64,000 nucleotides of DNA from Gammaproteobacteria bacterium (GCA_022599775.1 JAHZLQ010000078.1:1-64000), one strand, 5' to 3'; positions 8,945-20,515 are shown, counted from the stretch's first letter. Notes: a model not told the origin generated them from the letters alone. Numbers and translations are program-made.

Positions 8945-11900
8945 ATGGCCTTTACCGATACCTTCATCAAGCGGCCGGTCCTGGCGACAGTCGTCAGTCT
9001 GGTGATTCTGCTGCTGGGCCTGCGCTCGGCAACCGATCTGAGCGTGCGGCAGTTTCCGGAAATCCAGAACGCGCAGATTTCGATCACCACGACCTATGTC
9101 GGCGCCGACGCCGATCTGGTCGAAGGCTTCATCACGACACCGCTGGAACGTGAAATCGCCTCGGCGGAAGGCATCGACTATCTGGTGTCTTCGAGTCGTC
9201 AGAGCGTCAGCACGATCAACGCCTACCTGCGTCTGGACACCGATCCAGGCGAAGCCTTGACGCAGATTTCCACCAAGGTCAACAAGCTGCGCAACGAACT
9301 GCCTGAAGGCTCGGAAGACCCGGTCGTGCAGTTGGCGGAAAGCGGTGACACGGCGTCCATGTACCTGTCGTTCTACAGCGACGTGCTGGCCGAAAACGAG
9401 GTGACCGACTACGTGTTGCGTGTGGTCGAACCGCAGTTGACCACCCTGGAAGGGATTCAACGCGCCAATGTGCTCAGTTCCCGCCAGTTCGCGATGCGAA
9501 TCTGGCTGCAGCCGCAACGTCTTGCCGCCTTCAACCTGACGGCGGGTGATGTGCGCCAAGCGCTGCAGGCCAACAACTTTCTGGCGGCTGTTGGCCAGAC
9601 CAAGGGCAGCTACGTCCAGGTCAACCTGACGGCCAATACCGATCTGCGCACTGCGGAGGAATTCCGCCAGCTCGCGATTCGCTCGGACGGCAGTTCCATC
9701 GTGCGACTGGGCGATGTCGCACGCGTCGAACTCGGTGCCGAGGACTACAACACGCTCTCGTTCTGGAACGGCGATCGCGCCACCTTCATCGGTATTGAGG
9801 TCGCGCCCGACGCCAACGTGCTCGATGTGATGAAGCGCGTACGCGATGTGTGGCCAAGCATCGTCGATCAGCTTCCCGAAGGGATGAGCGGCACGATCGC
9901 CTACGACGCAACCGAGTACATCGAGGACGCGATTGACGAGGTGATCAGCACACTGATCGAAGCGGTGCTGATCGTCGTGATCGTGATCTACCTTTTCCTG
10001 GGCTCGATTCGTAGCGTCCTGATCCCGGCCGTAACGGTGCCGCTGTCGCTGGTCGGGACTCTGTTCGTGATGTTGCTGTTCGGCTTCTCCATCAATTTGT
10101 TGACCTTGCTGGCGATGGTCCTGGCGATCGGCATGGTGGTGGATGACGCGATCATCGTTCTGGAGAACGTGTATCGGCATGTCGAAGACGGCATGAAGCC
10201 GTTCGATGCGGCGATCAAGGGCGCGCGCGAATTGGTGGGGCCGATCGTGGCAATGACGATCACCCTGGTTGCGGTGTACCTGCCGATCGGCTTTCTGGGC
10301 GGGCTCACCGGCAAGCTGTTCACCGAATTCGCGTTCACGCTCGCCGGCAGCGTGTTGCTGTCCGGCGTGGTGGCGCTGACCTTGTCACCGATGATGTGCG
10401 CCAAGCTGCTTAAGGCGCGGCGGCCGGAAGAGGAGCAAAAGGGCTTTGCCGCCTTCCTCGACCGCAATTTCGAGCGCCTGCGGCTGCGCTATCGCAGTTC
10501 CGTGTCGAGCATGCTCGATACCAAGATCGTCGTCGCGATATTCGGTGCCGTCGTCTTGGTGTCTTGTTACTTCCTGTTCGTGTCGGCGCCATCGGAGTTG
10601 GCACCGGCCGAGGACAGCGGGTTCGCGGTGTCGGTGATGGAAACAGACCCGTTTGCCACGATCGACTACTTCGGAAAGTACGCGCAGGACTGGAGCGAGC
10701 GGCTGAAGCAGCAACCGGCGATTGACCGCTTCTTCATGGTCACCGGCTTCGGGGGGATGAACAACAACTCGGGCTTTGCCGGCATCATGCTCAAGTCGTA
10801 CGAGCAGCGTGATGTGTCGACGACCGACCTGGTCAACAACGCGCTGCAGGCGGCGGGCAGCCAAGTGCCCGGCATGCAGGTGCAGACCTTTCAGCCGCCG
10901 TCGCTGCCGACCGCAGGGCAGGGCATTCCGATCGAGTTCGTGATCGGCACCACGCAGTCGCAGCGGGTTCTCTACGATGTGGTGCAGGATGTATTGAGCA
11001 AGGCGCGCGAGAGTCGCAAGTTCATATTCATCGATTCGAACCTCAAGTACGACCGTCCACAGACACGCGTGGAAATCGACCGCGACAAGGCGGCGGCCCT
11101 GGGTCTGGACATGACACAGATCGGTGGCGATCTGGCGAGCCTGCTGTCCGGCGGTTACGTCAACCGGTTTGCCATGGAGAATCGTAGCTACAAGGTAATC
11201 CCGCAGGTCGAGCGCAGCGAGCGCCTGAACTCCGAGCAGCTCAAGGACTACTACACGCGTGCCCGCGACGGTTCGCTGGTGCCGTTGTCCACCTTCGCCA
11301 CCTTGAGCCATTCCGTACAGCCGCAGGTGCTGAACCGGTTCCAACAGCTCAACGCGGCGACAGTGTCCGGCATGCAGCGTCCCGGCATCGCGATCGGTGA
11401 TGCGATTGCGACGCTGGAGCAGATCGCGCGCGAGACGATCCCGTCCGGCTTTTCGATCGACTATGCTGGTCAGTCGCGTCAGTTCAAGAACGAGGGTTCG
11501 GCCTTGCTGCTGACCTTCGCCTTCGCGATCATCATCATCTATCTGGTGCTCGCGGCGCAGTTCGAATCATTCCGCGATCCAGTCATCATGTTGGTGACGG
11601 TGCCGATGTCGATTTGCGGCGCGCTGATCTTCATCAATTTATTGGGCCTTTTCTGGGTGCCGGGCGCGTCGATCAATATCTACACGCAGGTGGGCCTGGT
11701 GACGCTGATCGGCGTGATCGCCAAGCATGGCATCCTGATCGTGGAGTTCGCCAACCAGCTTCAGGTGCAAGGCTACGACAAGCGCAAGGCGATCGAGGAA
11801 GCCGCCTCGATTCGCCTGCGACCGATTCTGATGACCACGGCCGCGCTGGTGATCGCGATGGTGCCGCTGCTGATCGCCAGCGGTGCCGGAGGCGTGTCGC

Positions 11901-12019
11901 GCTTCGCGATGGGGCTGACGATCGCCAGTGGCATGACCATCGGCACCCTGTTCACGCTGTACGTGGTGCCGACGATGTACATGTATCTGGGCCGCGATCA
12001 CAGTGCGGCTGAGGCTTGA
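8945..12019 (+). CDS. RND (HAE1) multidrug efflux pump, inner-membrane subunit
   Basis: This proton-driven pump is 1024 residues long, the usual length for the family. It begins FTDTFIKRPVLATVVSLVILLLGL, the first membrane segment. Two large periplasmic loops and twelve predicted membrane segments follow. The TM4 proton-relay pair is visible as GMVVDDAIIVLENV (about Asp400-Asp401). Sequence style is closest to the MexI/MdtB-like group. The start is the ATG at 8945; the frame upstream overlaps the adaptor gene. No regulator is adjacent to this operon, so its control and substrate remain open. Confidence 0.94.
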   Translation: MAFTDTFIKRPVLATVVSLVILLLGLRSATDLSVRQFPEIQNAQISITTTYVGADADLVEGFITTPLEREIASAEGIDYLVSSSRQSVSTINAYLRLDTDPGEALTQISTKVNKLRNELPEGSEDPVVQLAESGDTASMYLSFYSDVLAENEVTDYVLRVVEPQLTTLEGIQRANVLSSRQFAMRIWLQPQRLAAFNLTAGDVRQALQANNFLAAVGQTKGSYVQVNLTANTDLRTAEEFRQLAIRSDGSSIVRLGDVARVELGAEDYNTLSFWNGDRATFIGIEVAPDANVLDVMKRVRDVWPSIVDQLPEGMSGTIAYDATEYIEDAIDEVISTLIEAVLIVVIVIYLFLGSIRSVLIPAVTVPLSLVGTLFVMLLFGFSINLLTLLAMVLAIGMVVDDAIIVLENVYRHVEDGMKPFDAAIKGARELVGPIVAMTITLVAVYLPIGFLGGLTGKLFTEFAFTLAGSVLLSGVVALTLSPMMCAKLLKARRPEEEQKGFAAFLDRNFERLRLRYRSSVSSMLDTKIVVAIFGAVVLVSCYFLFVSAPSELAPAEDSGFAVSVMETDPFATIDYFGKYAQDWSERLKQQPAIDRFFMVTGFGGMNNNSGFAGIMLKSYEQRDVSTTDLVNNALQAAGSQVPGMQVQTFQPPSLPTAGQGIPIEFVIGTTQSQRVLYDVVQDVLSKARESRKFIFIDSNLKYDRPQTRVEIDRDKAAALGLDMTQIGGDLASLLSGGYVNRFAMENRSYKVIPQVERSERLNSEQLKDYYTRARDGSLVPLSTFATLSHSVQPQVLNRFQQLNAATVSGMQRPGIAIGDAIATLEQIARETIPSGFSIDYAGQSRQFKNEGSALLLTFAFAIIIIYLVLAAQFESFRDPVIMLVTVPMSICGALIFINLLGLFWVPGASINIYTQVGLVTLIGVIAKHGILIVEFANQLQVQGYDKRKAIEEAASIRLRPILMTTAALVIAMVPLLIASGAGGVSRFAMGLTIASGMTIGTLFTLYVVPTMYMYLGRDHSAAEA

Positions 12020-12136
12020 GCGGCTTGCCGGCATCCGCTTGCCGGCATCCATTGTGATGGCGCGGGTGATGGTATCGGCTCTGCGATAGGCGCAAACGTT
12101 CCACCATAACCGGCGCGCGCTGCTGCCCGGTGGGCG

Positions 12137-12240
12137 CCCGTCATTCCGGGGCCCACCTCGCGGAAACCCCGAATCCATGCGAGGTCTCGGGCCGCTGCAT
12201 GGATTCCGGATCAGGCCTGCGGCCTGTCCGGAATGACGGG
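12137..12240. repeat. palindromic interspersed repeat, copy 1
   Basis: A 104-bp element is bounded by the inverted ends CCCGTCATTCCGG and CCGGAATGACGGG. It has an internal inverted pair (AATCCATGC / GCATGGATT). A second copy about 90 percent identical lies 62 bp downstream. The GTCATTCCGG...CCGGAATGAC ends are those of small palindromic repeats scattered in many proteobacterial genomes. Confidence 0.85.
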
Positions 12241-12302
12241 GCGTAAGGGCAAACGGCAGTGCGGAATGAAGGCCGAATCGGTCCGCTCGTATCGTGTGAT
12301 CA

Positions 12303-12405
12303 CCCGTCATTCCGGGGCCCGCCTCGCGGGAACCCGGAATCCACGCGAGGTCTCGGGCCGCCGCATGGATTCCGGATCAGGCCTACGGCCTGTCCGGAAT
12401 GACAG
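12303..12405. repeat. palindromic interspersed repeat, copy 2
   Basis: Second copy of the element at 12137-12240, in the same orientation and with the same terminal inverted repeat and internal stem. Scattered substitutions, several of them compensated in the opposite arm, suggest that the fold rather than the exact sequence is kept. Confidence 0.85.
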
Positions 12406-12445
12406 CAATGGAGCGCACCGCAACCGAGCTGGCCAAGAACCAAAA

Positions 12446-12471
12446 AGAAGCCCCGTCGCGACGGGGCTTCT
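12446..12471 (-). terminator. intrinsic terminator of the OmpA-family gene
   Basis: A perfect 13-bp inverted repeat (AGAAGCCCCGTCG / CGACGGGGCTTCT) is followed on the minus strand by TTTTTG. It sits 18 bp past the stop of the minus-strand OmpA gene. It could also stop read-through from the efflux operon. Confidence 0.85.
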
Positions 12472-12488
12472 CGCATCATCAGGACAAA

Positions 12489-13751
12489 CTACTCGCCGAG
12501 AATTTTCAGCTCGACGCGCCGATTGAGCTCGCGCCCTTCGTCGCTGTCATTGTCCGCAATCGGTGACGACTCGCCATAACCCGCCGTGCTCATGCGGGCG
12601 TCGTCGACACCGCGTCCGGTCAGGTACTCCTTGACGGCGATCGCCCGCTGTTCGGAGAGCTTCTGGTTGTAGCTGTCGCTGCCACGGCTGTCGGTGTGTC
12701 CGCCGATCTCGACCTCCATGTCCGACTGCGACAGCAGGGTGTCGGCCACGCCGTCGAGAATTACCTTGGCATTGGCAGTGAGACGCGCTTCGTCGAATTC
12801 GAAGGTGACACCGCGCAGCACCACGACATCGCCGCTGGCACAGCCGCTTTCGTCCACCGATTCGCCGGGGAACGGTGCGCGGCAGCTGCTCAGGGCGCAG
12901 CCGGTCTCATTGACGACGGTGCCCGGCGGGGTGTCCGGACACTGGTCGATGCGGTCGACCACGCCATCGCCGTCCGAGTCGACCTCGCAACCGTAGTCAT
13001 CGACGATGGCGCCACTCGGTGTGTTCGGGCATTCGTCGGTGTCATTGGGAACGCCGTCGCCATCGCTGTCGACGTCGACCACCTGAACCGGTTCGGGTGC
13101 GGGCTCCTCCACATCCGGATAGTGGCCGAGCGGAAACTGCAGGCCGATATTGAAGACGCCGTCATAGAACGCGTTGTCACCGCCACGGCCGGCAAACTCG
13201 TTTTCGTGGGAATCCATGCGGTAGCGCGCCTCGACGCGCAAAGACGCGCCATTGAGGTCGTCCCCCAGCGAGAACAGATAGCCGAGGCCGGCATCGCCCA
13301 CGGTGCTGTCGTAGTTGTGGTTGCAGCTGGCCAGGCCGGTCTGAATTTCACAAGGGGCGTCGTCGGTCTGGCCGTAGTAGGCGGCGATGATGCCGTACAG
13401 CCCAGGCAGACTCCGCAGCGGGAACACCATGGCGCCGAGGCCGATGCCCTTGAAGTCGGCCTTGTCGGTATTTCCGGACACGTCGTAGTCCGACTCGAAG
13501 GAATTGAAGAAGCCGGTGAGTTCGACGTTGAGACCGTAGGTCAGCGGTATGCCGAAGCTGAGCTGTGCGCCGAGTCCATCTTCGGTGAGACGATCACCGT
13601 CGGCGACCGAGTACGAGAACATCGGCGCCACGTAGGCGCGCTGGTCGCGATCAGCCTGTGCCGGCGAGGTGACCAGGGCCGCGAGCGCGCCCGCGGCCAG
13701 AACGAATTTTTTGTATGAACCTGTCCAGGACTGCATTTGTCCTTTTTTCAT
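12489..13751 (-). CDS. OmpA-family outer-membrane protein with thrombospondin type-3 repeats
   Basis: The 420-residue product has a signal peptide ending TSPAQA. An ~185-residue beta-barrel-like domain follows, then acidic calcium-binding TSP3 repeats ([18 protein letters not shown] and [18 protein letters not shown] plus a degenerate third Cys repeat). The C-terminal OmpA peptidoglycan-binding domain has [25 protein letters not shown] and LSEQRA. It links the outer membrane to the cell wall. The ATG at 13751 was chosen because GGGAGAG precedes it; a longer frame has no signal peptide. It is transcribed divergently from prfB. Homologues are abundant porin-like proteins in gammaproteobacteria. 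Confidence 0.93.
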   Translation of the reverse strand: MKKGQMQSWTGSYKKFVLAAGALAALVTSPAQADRDQRAYVAPMFSYSVADGDRLTEDGLGAQLSFGIPLTYGLNVELTGFFNSFESDYDVSGNTDKADFKGIGLGAMVFPLRSLPGLYGIIAAYYGQTDDAPCEIQTGLASCNHNYDSTVGDAGLGYLFSLGDDLNGASLRVEARYRMDSHENEFAGRGGDNAFYDGVFNIGLQFPLGHYPDVEEPAPEPVQVVDVDSDGDGVPNDTDECPNTPSGAIVDDYGCEVDSDGDGVVDRIDQCPDTPPGTVVNETGCALSSCRAPFPGESVDESGCASGDVVVLRGVTFEFDEARLTANAKVILDGVADTLLSQSDMEVEIGGHTDSRGSDSYNQKLSEQRAIAVKEYLTGRGVDDARMSTAGYGESSPIADNDSDEGRELNRRVELKILGE

Positions 13752-13885
13752 AGTCTCTCCCGTGAGCGTTTGCGCCTGGCGTTTGCCAGCCGGAACTATA
13801 GCAGCGCCGCCGGCTTGCATTACACTGCGCGCCCCGTAAATCCTAGACCGTCGGACTGGGTCCGTCGTGACACTACGAGCGTTCC

Positions 13886-14981
13886 ATGGAAATCAACCCG
13901 ATCAAGAGTGAGATCACGGCCCTGCAGGAGCGCTTTGCGCAACTGCGGGGCTATCTTTGAGTACGACCTGAAGCGTGACCGGCTCGCCGAAGTCGATGCG
14001 GAACTTGAGCAGCCCGATGTGTGGAGCGACCCCGAACGCGCGCAGGCGCTCGGCAAGGAACGCGCACGCCTGGTGGGCATCGTCGAGCCGATCAACCAGG
14101 CCGCCGGCGGCCTGAGCGATGCGGCCGAGCTGTTGGCGATGGCCGCGGCGGAAAACGACGAGGCGACCGTCGAGGAGGTGGCGCGAGATGTCGCCCACTA
14201 TCGCAAGCAGGCCGACGAGCTCGAATTCCGGCGCATGTTTTCCGGCGAGATGGACGAGGCCAATGCGTATGTCGACATCCAGTCCGGTTCCGGCGGCACC
14301 GAGGCGCAGGACTGGGCTGACATGCTGCTGCGCATGTATCTGCGCTGGGCCGACGATCATGAATTCAAGGTCGAAGTGCTGGAACGCTCGGACGGTGAAG
14401 TCGCCGGGCTCAAGAGCGCGGCGCTGTTTATCGAGGGGCCGTATGCCTACGGCTGGTTGCGCACCGAATCCGGCGTGCATCGTCTGGTCCGCAAGTCGCC
14501 ATTCGATTCGGGAGCACGCCGGCACACCTCGTTTGCCGGGGTCTACGTGTCTCCGGAAGTCGACGACAGCATCGATATCGAAATCAACCCGGCCGATCTT
14601 CGAGTCGATACCTATCGTTCATCCGGCGCTGGCGGCCAGCATGTCAACAAGACCGAATCGGCGATCCGCATCACCCACGGCCCTACCGGTATCGTCGTGG
14701 CCTGTCAGACCGAACGCTCCCAGCACCAGAACCGGGACCGCGCGATGAAGATGCTGAAGGCGAAAATGTTCGAGCAGGAAATGCAGAAGCGCAACGCCGA
14801 AAAGCAGCGCATCGAAGACGCCAAGACCGACATCGAGTGGGGTTATCAGATCCGTTCCTACGTGCTCGACCAGTCGCGCATCAAGGATCTGCGAACCGGA
14901 CTGGAAATTTCCGATACGCAGCGCGTGCTCGACGGCGACCTCGACCGCTTCATTGAGGAAAGCCTCAAGCAGGGCCTGTAA
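13886..14981 (+). CDS. prfB: peptide chain release factor 2 (programmed +1 frameshift)
   Basis: RF2 ends translation at UGA and UAA. The gene is split: frame 0 runs from ATG 13886 ([10 protein letters not shown]...) to an in-frame TGA at 13958-13960 (codon 25). The main frame continues at 13959 as [12 protein letters not shown]. The full-length protein of 364 residues therefore joins 13886-13957 to 13959-14981. The SPF tripeptide ([12 protein letters not shown]) that reads UGA/UAA and the GGQ catalytic motif ([14 protein letters not shown]) are intact. lysS follows after 34 bp, the arrangement found in E. coli and relatives. Confidence 0.96.
13945..13961 (+). promoter_or_regulatory. RF2 autoregulatory +1 frameshift site
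   Basis: A Shine-Dalgarno-like CGGGG precedes CTATCTTTGAG, in which the ribosome on CTT slips +1 over the T of TGA. The layout matches the classic RF2 site, with an internal SD, the slippery CUU and then the UGA stop. When RF2 is scarce the UGA is read slowly and frameshifting rises, so the protein controls its own synthesis. Confidence 0.93.
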
Positions 14982-15015
14982 GGCTCGTGGAAAACTTCCG
15001 CAAAACGACGCAGAC

Positions 15016-16515
<1,500 letters not shown>

Positions 16516-16574
16516 AAGCGGTGAAGAAACGGCTTGGCGGTACCCCAACGCCGGCCAGCCTTTTGCGCCGCCAA

Positions 16575-17531
16575 TCAGCCATTGCCCTCGGTGATATTGC
16601 GCGGCGCGTATTCATAGGCAAGCGCATGGCGTAGCGGCCCCTGCGCGGTGCATAGCTGTGCGGATTCCGCGTGCGAGATCTGCAGCACGGCGGAGGCGCA
16701 GACTTCGCCATCGGGCAATACCACCGAGTCGACCACCTCGCCGACGGCCGGCCCGTCCGGTCCGCCGTCGTGGATGCTGGTGCCGGGCGCCAGCAATTGT
16801 TCTGCCCGGATCAGGTACATCCGGCGTTTTACCGCGCCGAGATAGTGCACGCGTGCCACCACTTCCTGGCCGGTGTAGCAGCCCTTGTTGTAGTCGATGC
16901 CACCGATCTGGTCGAGGTTGGCCATCTGCGGCACGAAATGGTCCTGAGTCTCCGGATAGACCACCGGTGTGCCGGAAAAGATATCCGAGGTGCGCCATTC
17001 GGTATCGCCGCCGGGAACGGGCGCTTCGCCACCGGCGTCCTCGTTGGGCTTGCGCAGGCGGTAGACGGAAAAACGCGGCAGATCGTCCCAGCGCCGCATG
17101 AAACTCACGTTCTCGAAGGTCAGCGTACCGAAGGCTTCGCGCGGCAGATGAAGCTCGCGGGCGATGCGCGGCAGGCGCTTCTGATCGGCGCCGCCCATGG
17201 CGTAGATCGTGAAGCGTTCCGATACATCTTCCAGCGTCACCTTGGAGCGCAGCACGAACATCTTGAGACGGGTGAGCGTCGGCGTCACCAGCGATCTCGG
17301 CATTTCAAGATAGATGCCATGAGGACGAACGAACGCGTGAATCACCGCGAGCATGCGGCCCTTGGGACTGTTGAGGCTGGTGATCTGGCCCCGGGTCTCG
17401 CTGAGGCGTCGGACATCGTTGCTGAGTTGGCCCTGCAGGAAGGAGACAGCATCATCTCCCGCCACACGAATCAGTCCGAGATCGTGCAGGGGACGGCAGT
17501 GAACACGGATATAGTCGAGCATGCCGTTCAA
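16575..17531 (-). CDS. ygfZ: tRNA-modifying / folate-binding protein YgfZ
   Basis: YgfZ is a GcvT-like folate-binding protein that assists repair and assembly of certain iron-sulfur enzymes, including radical SAM tRNA-modifying MiaB. The 318-residue product has the family signature KGCYTGQEVVARV near residue 215, containing the conserved Cys. The N-terminal fold has LIRVAGDDAVSFLQGQLSND. It is convergent with lysS and lies upstream of the succinate dehydrogenase locus in the opposite orientation, so the ygfZ start faces the DUF1674 gene. In E. coli, ygfZ is also a neighbour of sdhE-ygfX, an association partly preserved here. Confidence 0.92.
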   Translation of the reverse strand: MNGMLDYIRVHCRPLHDLGLIRVAGDDAVSFLQGQLSNDVRRLSETRGQITSLNSPKGRMLAVIHAFVRPHGIYLEMPRSLVTPTLTRLKMFVLRSKVTLEDVSERFTIYAMGGADQKRLPRIARELHLPREAFGTLTFENVSFMRRWDDLPRFSVYRLRKPNEDAGGEAPVPGGDTEWRTSDIFSGTPVVYPETQDHFVPQMANLDQIGGIDYNKGCYTGQEVVARVHYLGAVKRRMYLIRAEQLLAPGTSIHDGGPDGPAVGEVVDSVVLPDGEVCASAVLQISHAESAQLCTAQGPLRHALAYEYAPRNITEGNG

Positions 17532-17636
17532 ATTTTAACGCCTCCAGGACATCCAAAGACAGGGTTCGAACACGATCTTCGTTGCGGTGTGGTGACGGAA
17601 TTTGTCAAACTACCGCGCCTTCTCCAGATCGTATCG

Positions 17637-17831
17637 ATGAATTCCGAAAGCAAAAAGGATGCAGGGGACGAGAGCCGCAAGCCCTCGATCGCCGTGCAGA
17701 CGCCTGTCCAGGGACCAGAAGCTGGGATCGAGAAGCCGTCACGTCCCCGTGAAATCGGCGGACGCAAGGACGGGACCGAACCAACACGGTTCGGTGATTG
17801 GGAGAAAAAAGGCCGCTGTATCGATTTCTGA
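17637..17831 (+). CDS. DUF1674 / SDHAF4-like succinate dehydrogenase assembly protein
   Basis: This 64-residue, highly charged protein ends EIGGRKDGTEPTRFGDWEKKGRCIDF. That is the conserved C-terminal block of DUF1674, known in eukaryotes as SDHAF4 (Sdh8). SDHAF4 binds free flavinylated SdhA and promotes its joining to SdhB. The N-terminal half is low-complexity and Lys/Glu/Pro-rich. ATG 17637 is the first plausible start; a longer open frame behind it is antisense to ygfZ. It lies 83 bp before sdhC on the same strand. Its position next to sdh strongly supports the assignment. No good ribosome site is visible, so the exact start is uncertain. Confidence 0.85.
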   Translation: MNSESKKDAGDESRKPSIAVQTPVQGPEAGIEKPSRPREIGGRKDGTEPTRFGDWEKKGRCIDF

Positions 17832-17838
17832 TCGATAC
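17818..17838. promoter_or_regulatory. palindrome spanning the DUF1674 stop, upstream of sdhC
   Basis: GTATCGAT and ATCGATAC form a perfect 8-bp inverted repeat with a 5-nt spacer, centred on the stop codon of the small gene and about 77 bp before sdhC. It could be an operator for the sdh operon or a short hairpin; the sequence does not tell which. Confidence 0.4.
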
Positions 17839-17914
17839 TGTTCAGCGGTTCGCGGGGCATGCGAACCGAATCCAAAAACCTGACGATTCACGTCCCTCAC
17901 TTCTGGGAGTCGGA

Positions 17915-18316
17915 ATGAGCGCGAAGTCTGCACAGACGAGCCGGCCGCTGTCGCCGTTCATGCTCGGGCCTTATTACAAGCCCCAATTGACGTCCATGCT
18001 GTCGATCACGCATCGCCTGACCGGCGTTGCCCTGTCGGTCGGTACGGTCTTTCTGGTGGCCTGGCTGATGGCCGCCGCCGGCGGCGAACAAAGCTATGCC
18101 GCATTCAGCGAATGCGCATCCGCCTGGTACGGACAGATCATTCTGATCGGTTTCACCTGGGCGCTGAGCTTCCATCTGTGCAACGGTCTGCGTCACCTGT
18201 GGTGGGATCTCGGCCGCGGTTTCGATCTCAAGACCGTCTACGCGACCGGCTATGCCGTCGTCATCGTCTCCATCGTGCTGACAGCCAGCGTCTGGCTCGT
18301 CGCCTGTTGTCTCTGA
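17915..18316 (+). CDS. sdhC: succinate dehydrogenase cytochrome b556 subunit
   Basis: SdhC is one of two membrane anchors of complex II. It binds heme b and forms the ubiquinone site. The 133-residue protein begins with the family sequence RPLSPFMLGPYYKPQLTSMLSITHRLTGVAL. It has three membrane segments and carries the heme-ligand region FHLCNGLRHLWWD. The ATG at 17915 follows GGGAG. sdhD starts 10 bp downstream, so the two are co-translated with sdhA. Confidence 0.95.
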   Translation: MSAKSAQTSRPLSPFMLGPYYKPQLTSMLSITHRLTGVALSVGTVFLVAWLMAAAGGEQSYAAFSECASAWYGQIILIGFTWALSFHLCNGLRHLWWDLGRGFDLKTVYATGYAVVIVSIVLTASVWLVACCL

Positions 18317-18326
18317 GGGGCCGTCC

Positions 18327-18710
18327 ATGAGCATTCGTTCTCCGCTTTCGCGTGCGCGCGGCCTCGGCAGCGCCAAGGATGGTGTGCAGCACTGGTGGGT
18401 GCAGCGCGTCTCCGCCGTGGCCCTGGTGCCGCTGGTGGTCTGGTTCATGTACAGCGTGGCCGGCATGTCCGATGCGCCCTATCTGGAGTTCGTGTCCTGG
18501 GTGCGTCAACCCTGGGTCACGGTGCTGCTGGTGCTGTTCATCGGCACGACGCTGTATCACTCCGCCCTGGGGCTGCAGGTGGTGCTTGAGGACTACGTGT
18601 CCGGCGAATTCAAGAAAATCGCCAGCATCATCGCCGTCAAGCTGGCCTGCGCGGTGCTTGCCGTCGCCGGCATCTTCGCCGTTCTGAAAATTGCGTTCGG
18701 GAGCATTTGA
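18327..18710 (+). CDS. sdhD: succinate dehydrogenase membrane anchor subunit
   Basis: SdhD pairs with SdhC to anchor complex II and complete the quinone/heme pocket. The 127-residue protein has the usual [20 protein letters not shown] entry segment. Three membrane helices follow, the second with [18 protein letters not shown], whose His is the expected heme ligand. Its stop codon overlaps the sdhA start (TGATG), which implies translational coupling. Confidence 0.94.
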   Translation: MSIRSPLSRARGLGSAKDGVQHWWVQRVSAVALVPLVVWFMYSVAGMSDAPYLEFVSWVRQPWVTVLLVLFIGTTLYHSALGLQVVLEDYVSGEFKKIASIIAVKLACAVLAVAGIFAVLKIAFGSI

Positions 18711-20497
18711 TGTCCGCTTACGAGATCGTTGATCACAAATACGATGTCATCGTTGTCGGCGCCGGCGGCGCCGGGCTTCGCGCCACCGTCGGCCTGTCAC
18801 AGGCCGGTCTGAAAACCGCCAATATCACCAAGGTGTTCCCGACACGCAGCCACACCGTGGCGGCGCAGGGCGGCATTTCCGCCGCGCTCGCCAACATGGG
18901 CGAGGACGACTGGCGCTGGCACATGTACGACACCGTCAAGGGTTCCGACTGGCTCGGCGATCAGGACGCGATCCAGTACATGTGTCGTGAGGCGATTCCG
19001 GCGATCATCGAACTGGAACACTGGGGCGTGCCGTTCTCACGCACCGAAGAGGGCAAGGTCTACCAGCGTCCGTTCGGCGGCATGACCACGCACTACGGTG
19101 AAGGCACCGCGCAGCGCACCTGCGCCGCGGCCGACCGTACCGGTCACGCCATGCTGCACGCGATGTACCAGCAGTCGCTGAAGGCGCGTGCCGAGTTCTT
19201 CGTCGAATACTTCGCGATCGACCTGCTGACCGACACCGACGGCAGCGTGCATGGCGTGCTCGCCTGGGATCTGTCGACCGGCCAGCTGCACCGTTTCCGT
19301 GCGCAGACCGTGATTCTGGCCACAGGCGGCTATGGCCGCGCCTTCTTCTCGGCGACCTCGGCGCATACCTGCACCGGCGACGGTGGCGGCATGGCGCTGC
19401 GCGCCGGCATTCCGCTGCAGGACATGGAATTCGTGCAGTTCCACCCGACCGGCATCTACGGCTCCGGCTGTCTGATCACCGAAGGCGCGCGAGGCGAGGG
19501 CGGCTATCTCACCAATTCCGAGGGTGAGCGTTTCATGGAGCGCTACGCCCCGAACCGCAAGGATCTGGCCTCGCGCGATGTGGTGTCGCGCGCCATGACC
19601 ATCGAGATCAGCGAAGGACGCGGCGTCGGCCCGGACAAGGACCACATCCATCTGCACCTCGAACACCTCGGCCCCGAAGTGCTGCACGAGCGCCTGCCCG
19701 GCATCTCCGAGACCGCCCGCGTGTTTGCCGGCGTCGATGTGACCAAGGAGCCGATCCCGGTGTTGCCGACGGTGCACTACAACATGGGCGGCGTCCCGGC
19801 CAACTTCAACGGTGAAGTGGTGACCTGCACGGACGGTCAGAACGACACCGTGATTCCGGGCCTGATGGCGGTCGGCGAAGCGGCCTGCGTTTCGGTGCAC
19901 GGCGCCAATCGACTGGGCTCGAACTCGCTGCTGGATTTGGTGGTGTTCGGTCGCGCCGCGGCCTTGCACGCCGCCAAGATCGTCAAGCCGGGCGGTGCAC
20001 ACAAGAACATCTCCAAGGAATCCGAGGAGCGGGCGCTGGCCCGGTTCGACGCGCTGCGTCACTCCAAGGGTTCCACATCCACCTCGACGATCCGCGGCAA
20101 CATGCAGCGCACCATGCAGAATCATGCGGCCGTGTTCCGGACCGGTGAGTCGCTGTCCGAAGGCATCGAGAAGCTCAAGGGCGTGATCGGCTCGTTCTCG
20201 GACGTGAAGGTGGCCGATTCCTCGATGGTCTGGAACTCGGACCTCGTCGAGACGCTGGAGCTGGACAACCTGCTCGGCCAGGCCCTGGTCACGATCACCT
20301 CGGCGGGCAACCGGCTGGAATCGCGCGGTGCGCACGCGCGCGAAGACTATCCGGACCGCAACGACGAATCGTGGATGAAGCATTCGCTGGCCTGGCGTAC
20401 CAGTGCCACGGACGTGAAGATCGATTTCCGCCCGGTGCACATGTACACGCTGGACGATGAAACCGAAGTGGTACCGCCCAAGGCCCGCGTCTACTGA
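18710..20497 (+). CDS. sdhA: succinate dehydrogenase flavoprotein subunit
   Basis: SdhA oxidises succinate to fumarate, passing electrons to the SdhB clusters. The 595-residue protein shows the FAD Rossmann motif [11 protein letters not shown] and the covalent FAD-attachment His in [15 protein letters not shown]. It also has the substrate/active-site stretch [21 protein letters not shown] and the C-terminal [22 protein letters not shown] take the ATG at 18710 as the start; a TTG just before it is less likely. The covalent flavin is presumably installed with help from sdhE, encoded 2.3 kb downstream. Confidence 0.97.
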   Translation: MSAYEIVDHKYDVIVVGAGGAGLRATVGLSQAGLKTANITKVFPTRSHTVAAQGGISAALANMGEDDWRWHMYDTVKGSDWLGDQDAIQYMCREAIPAIIELEHWGVPFSRTEEGKVYQRPFGGMTTHYGEGTAQRTCAAADRTGHAMLHAMYQQSLKARAEFFVEYFAIDLLTDTDGSVHGVLAWDLSTGQLHRFRAQTVILATGGYGRAFFSATSAHTCTGDGGGMALRAGIPLQDMEFVQFHPTGIYGSGCLITEGARGEGGYLTNSEGERFMERYAPNRKDLASRDVVSRAMTIEISEGRGVGPDKDHIHLHLEHLGPEVLHERLPGISETARVFAGVDVTKEPIPVLPTVHYNMGGVPANFNGEVVTCTDGQNDTVIPGLMAVGEAACVSVHGANRLGSNSLLDLVVFGRAAALHAAKIVKPGGAHKNISKESEERALARFDALRHSKGSTSTSTIRGNMQRTMQNHAAVFRTGESLSEGIEKLKGVIGSFSDVKVADSSMVWNSDLVETLELDNLLGQALVTITSAGNRLESRGAHAREDYPDRNDESWMKHSLAWRTSATDVKIDFRPVHMYTLDDETEVVPPKARVY

Positions 20498-20515
20498 TCG
20501 AAGGGACCGCGCGCG

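Noticed and set aside
12696..13718. 340-codon plus-strand frame opposite the OmpA-family gene
   Set aside because: Antisense to a well-supported signal peptide, TSP3 and OmpA domain gene; low-complexity Val/Asp/Arg composition.
16671..17636. Long upstream extension of the DUF1674 gene
   Set aside because: It is antisense to ygfZ; only the last 64 codons show family resemblance.
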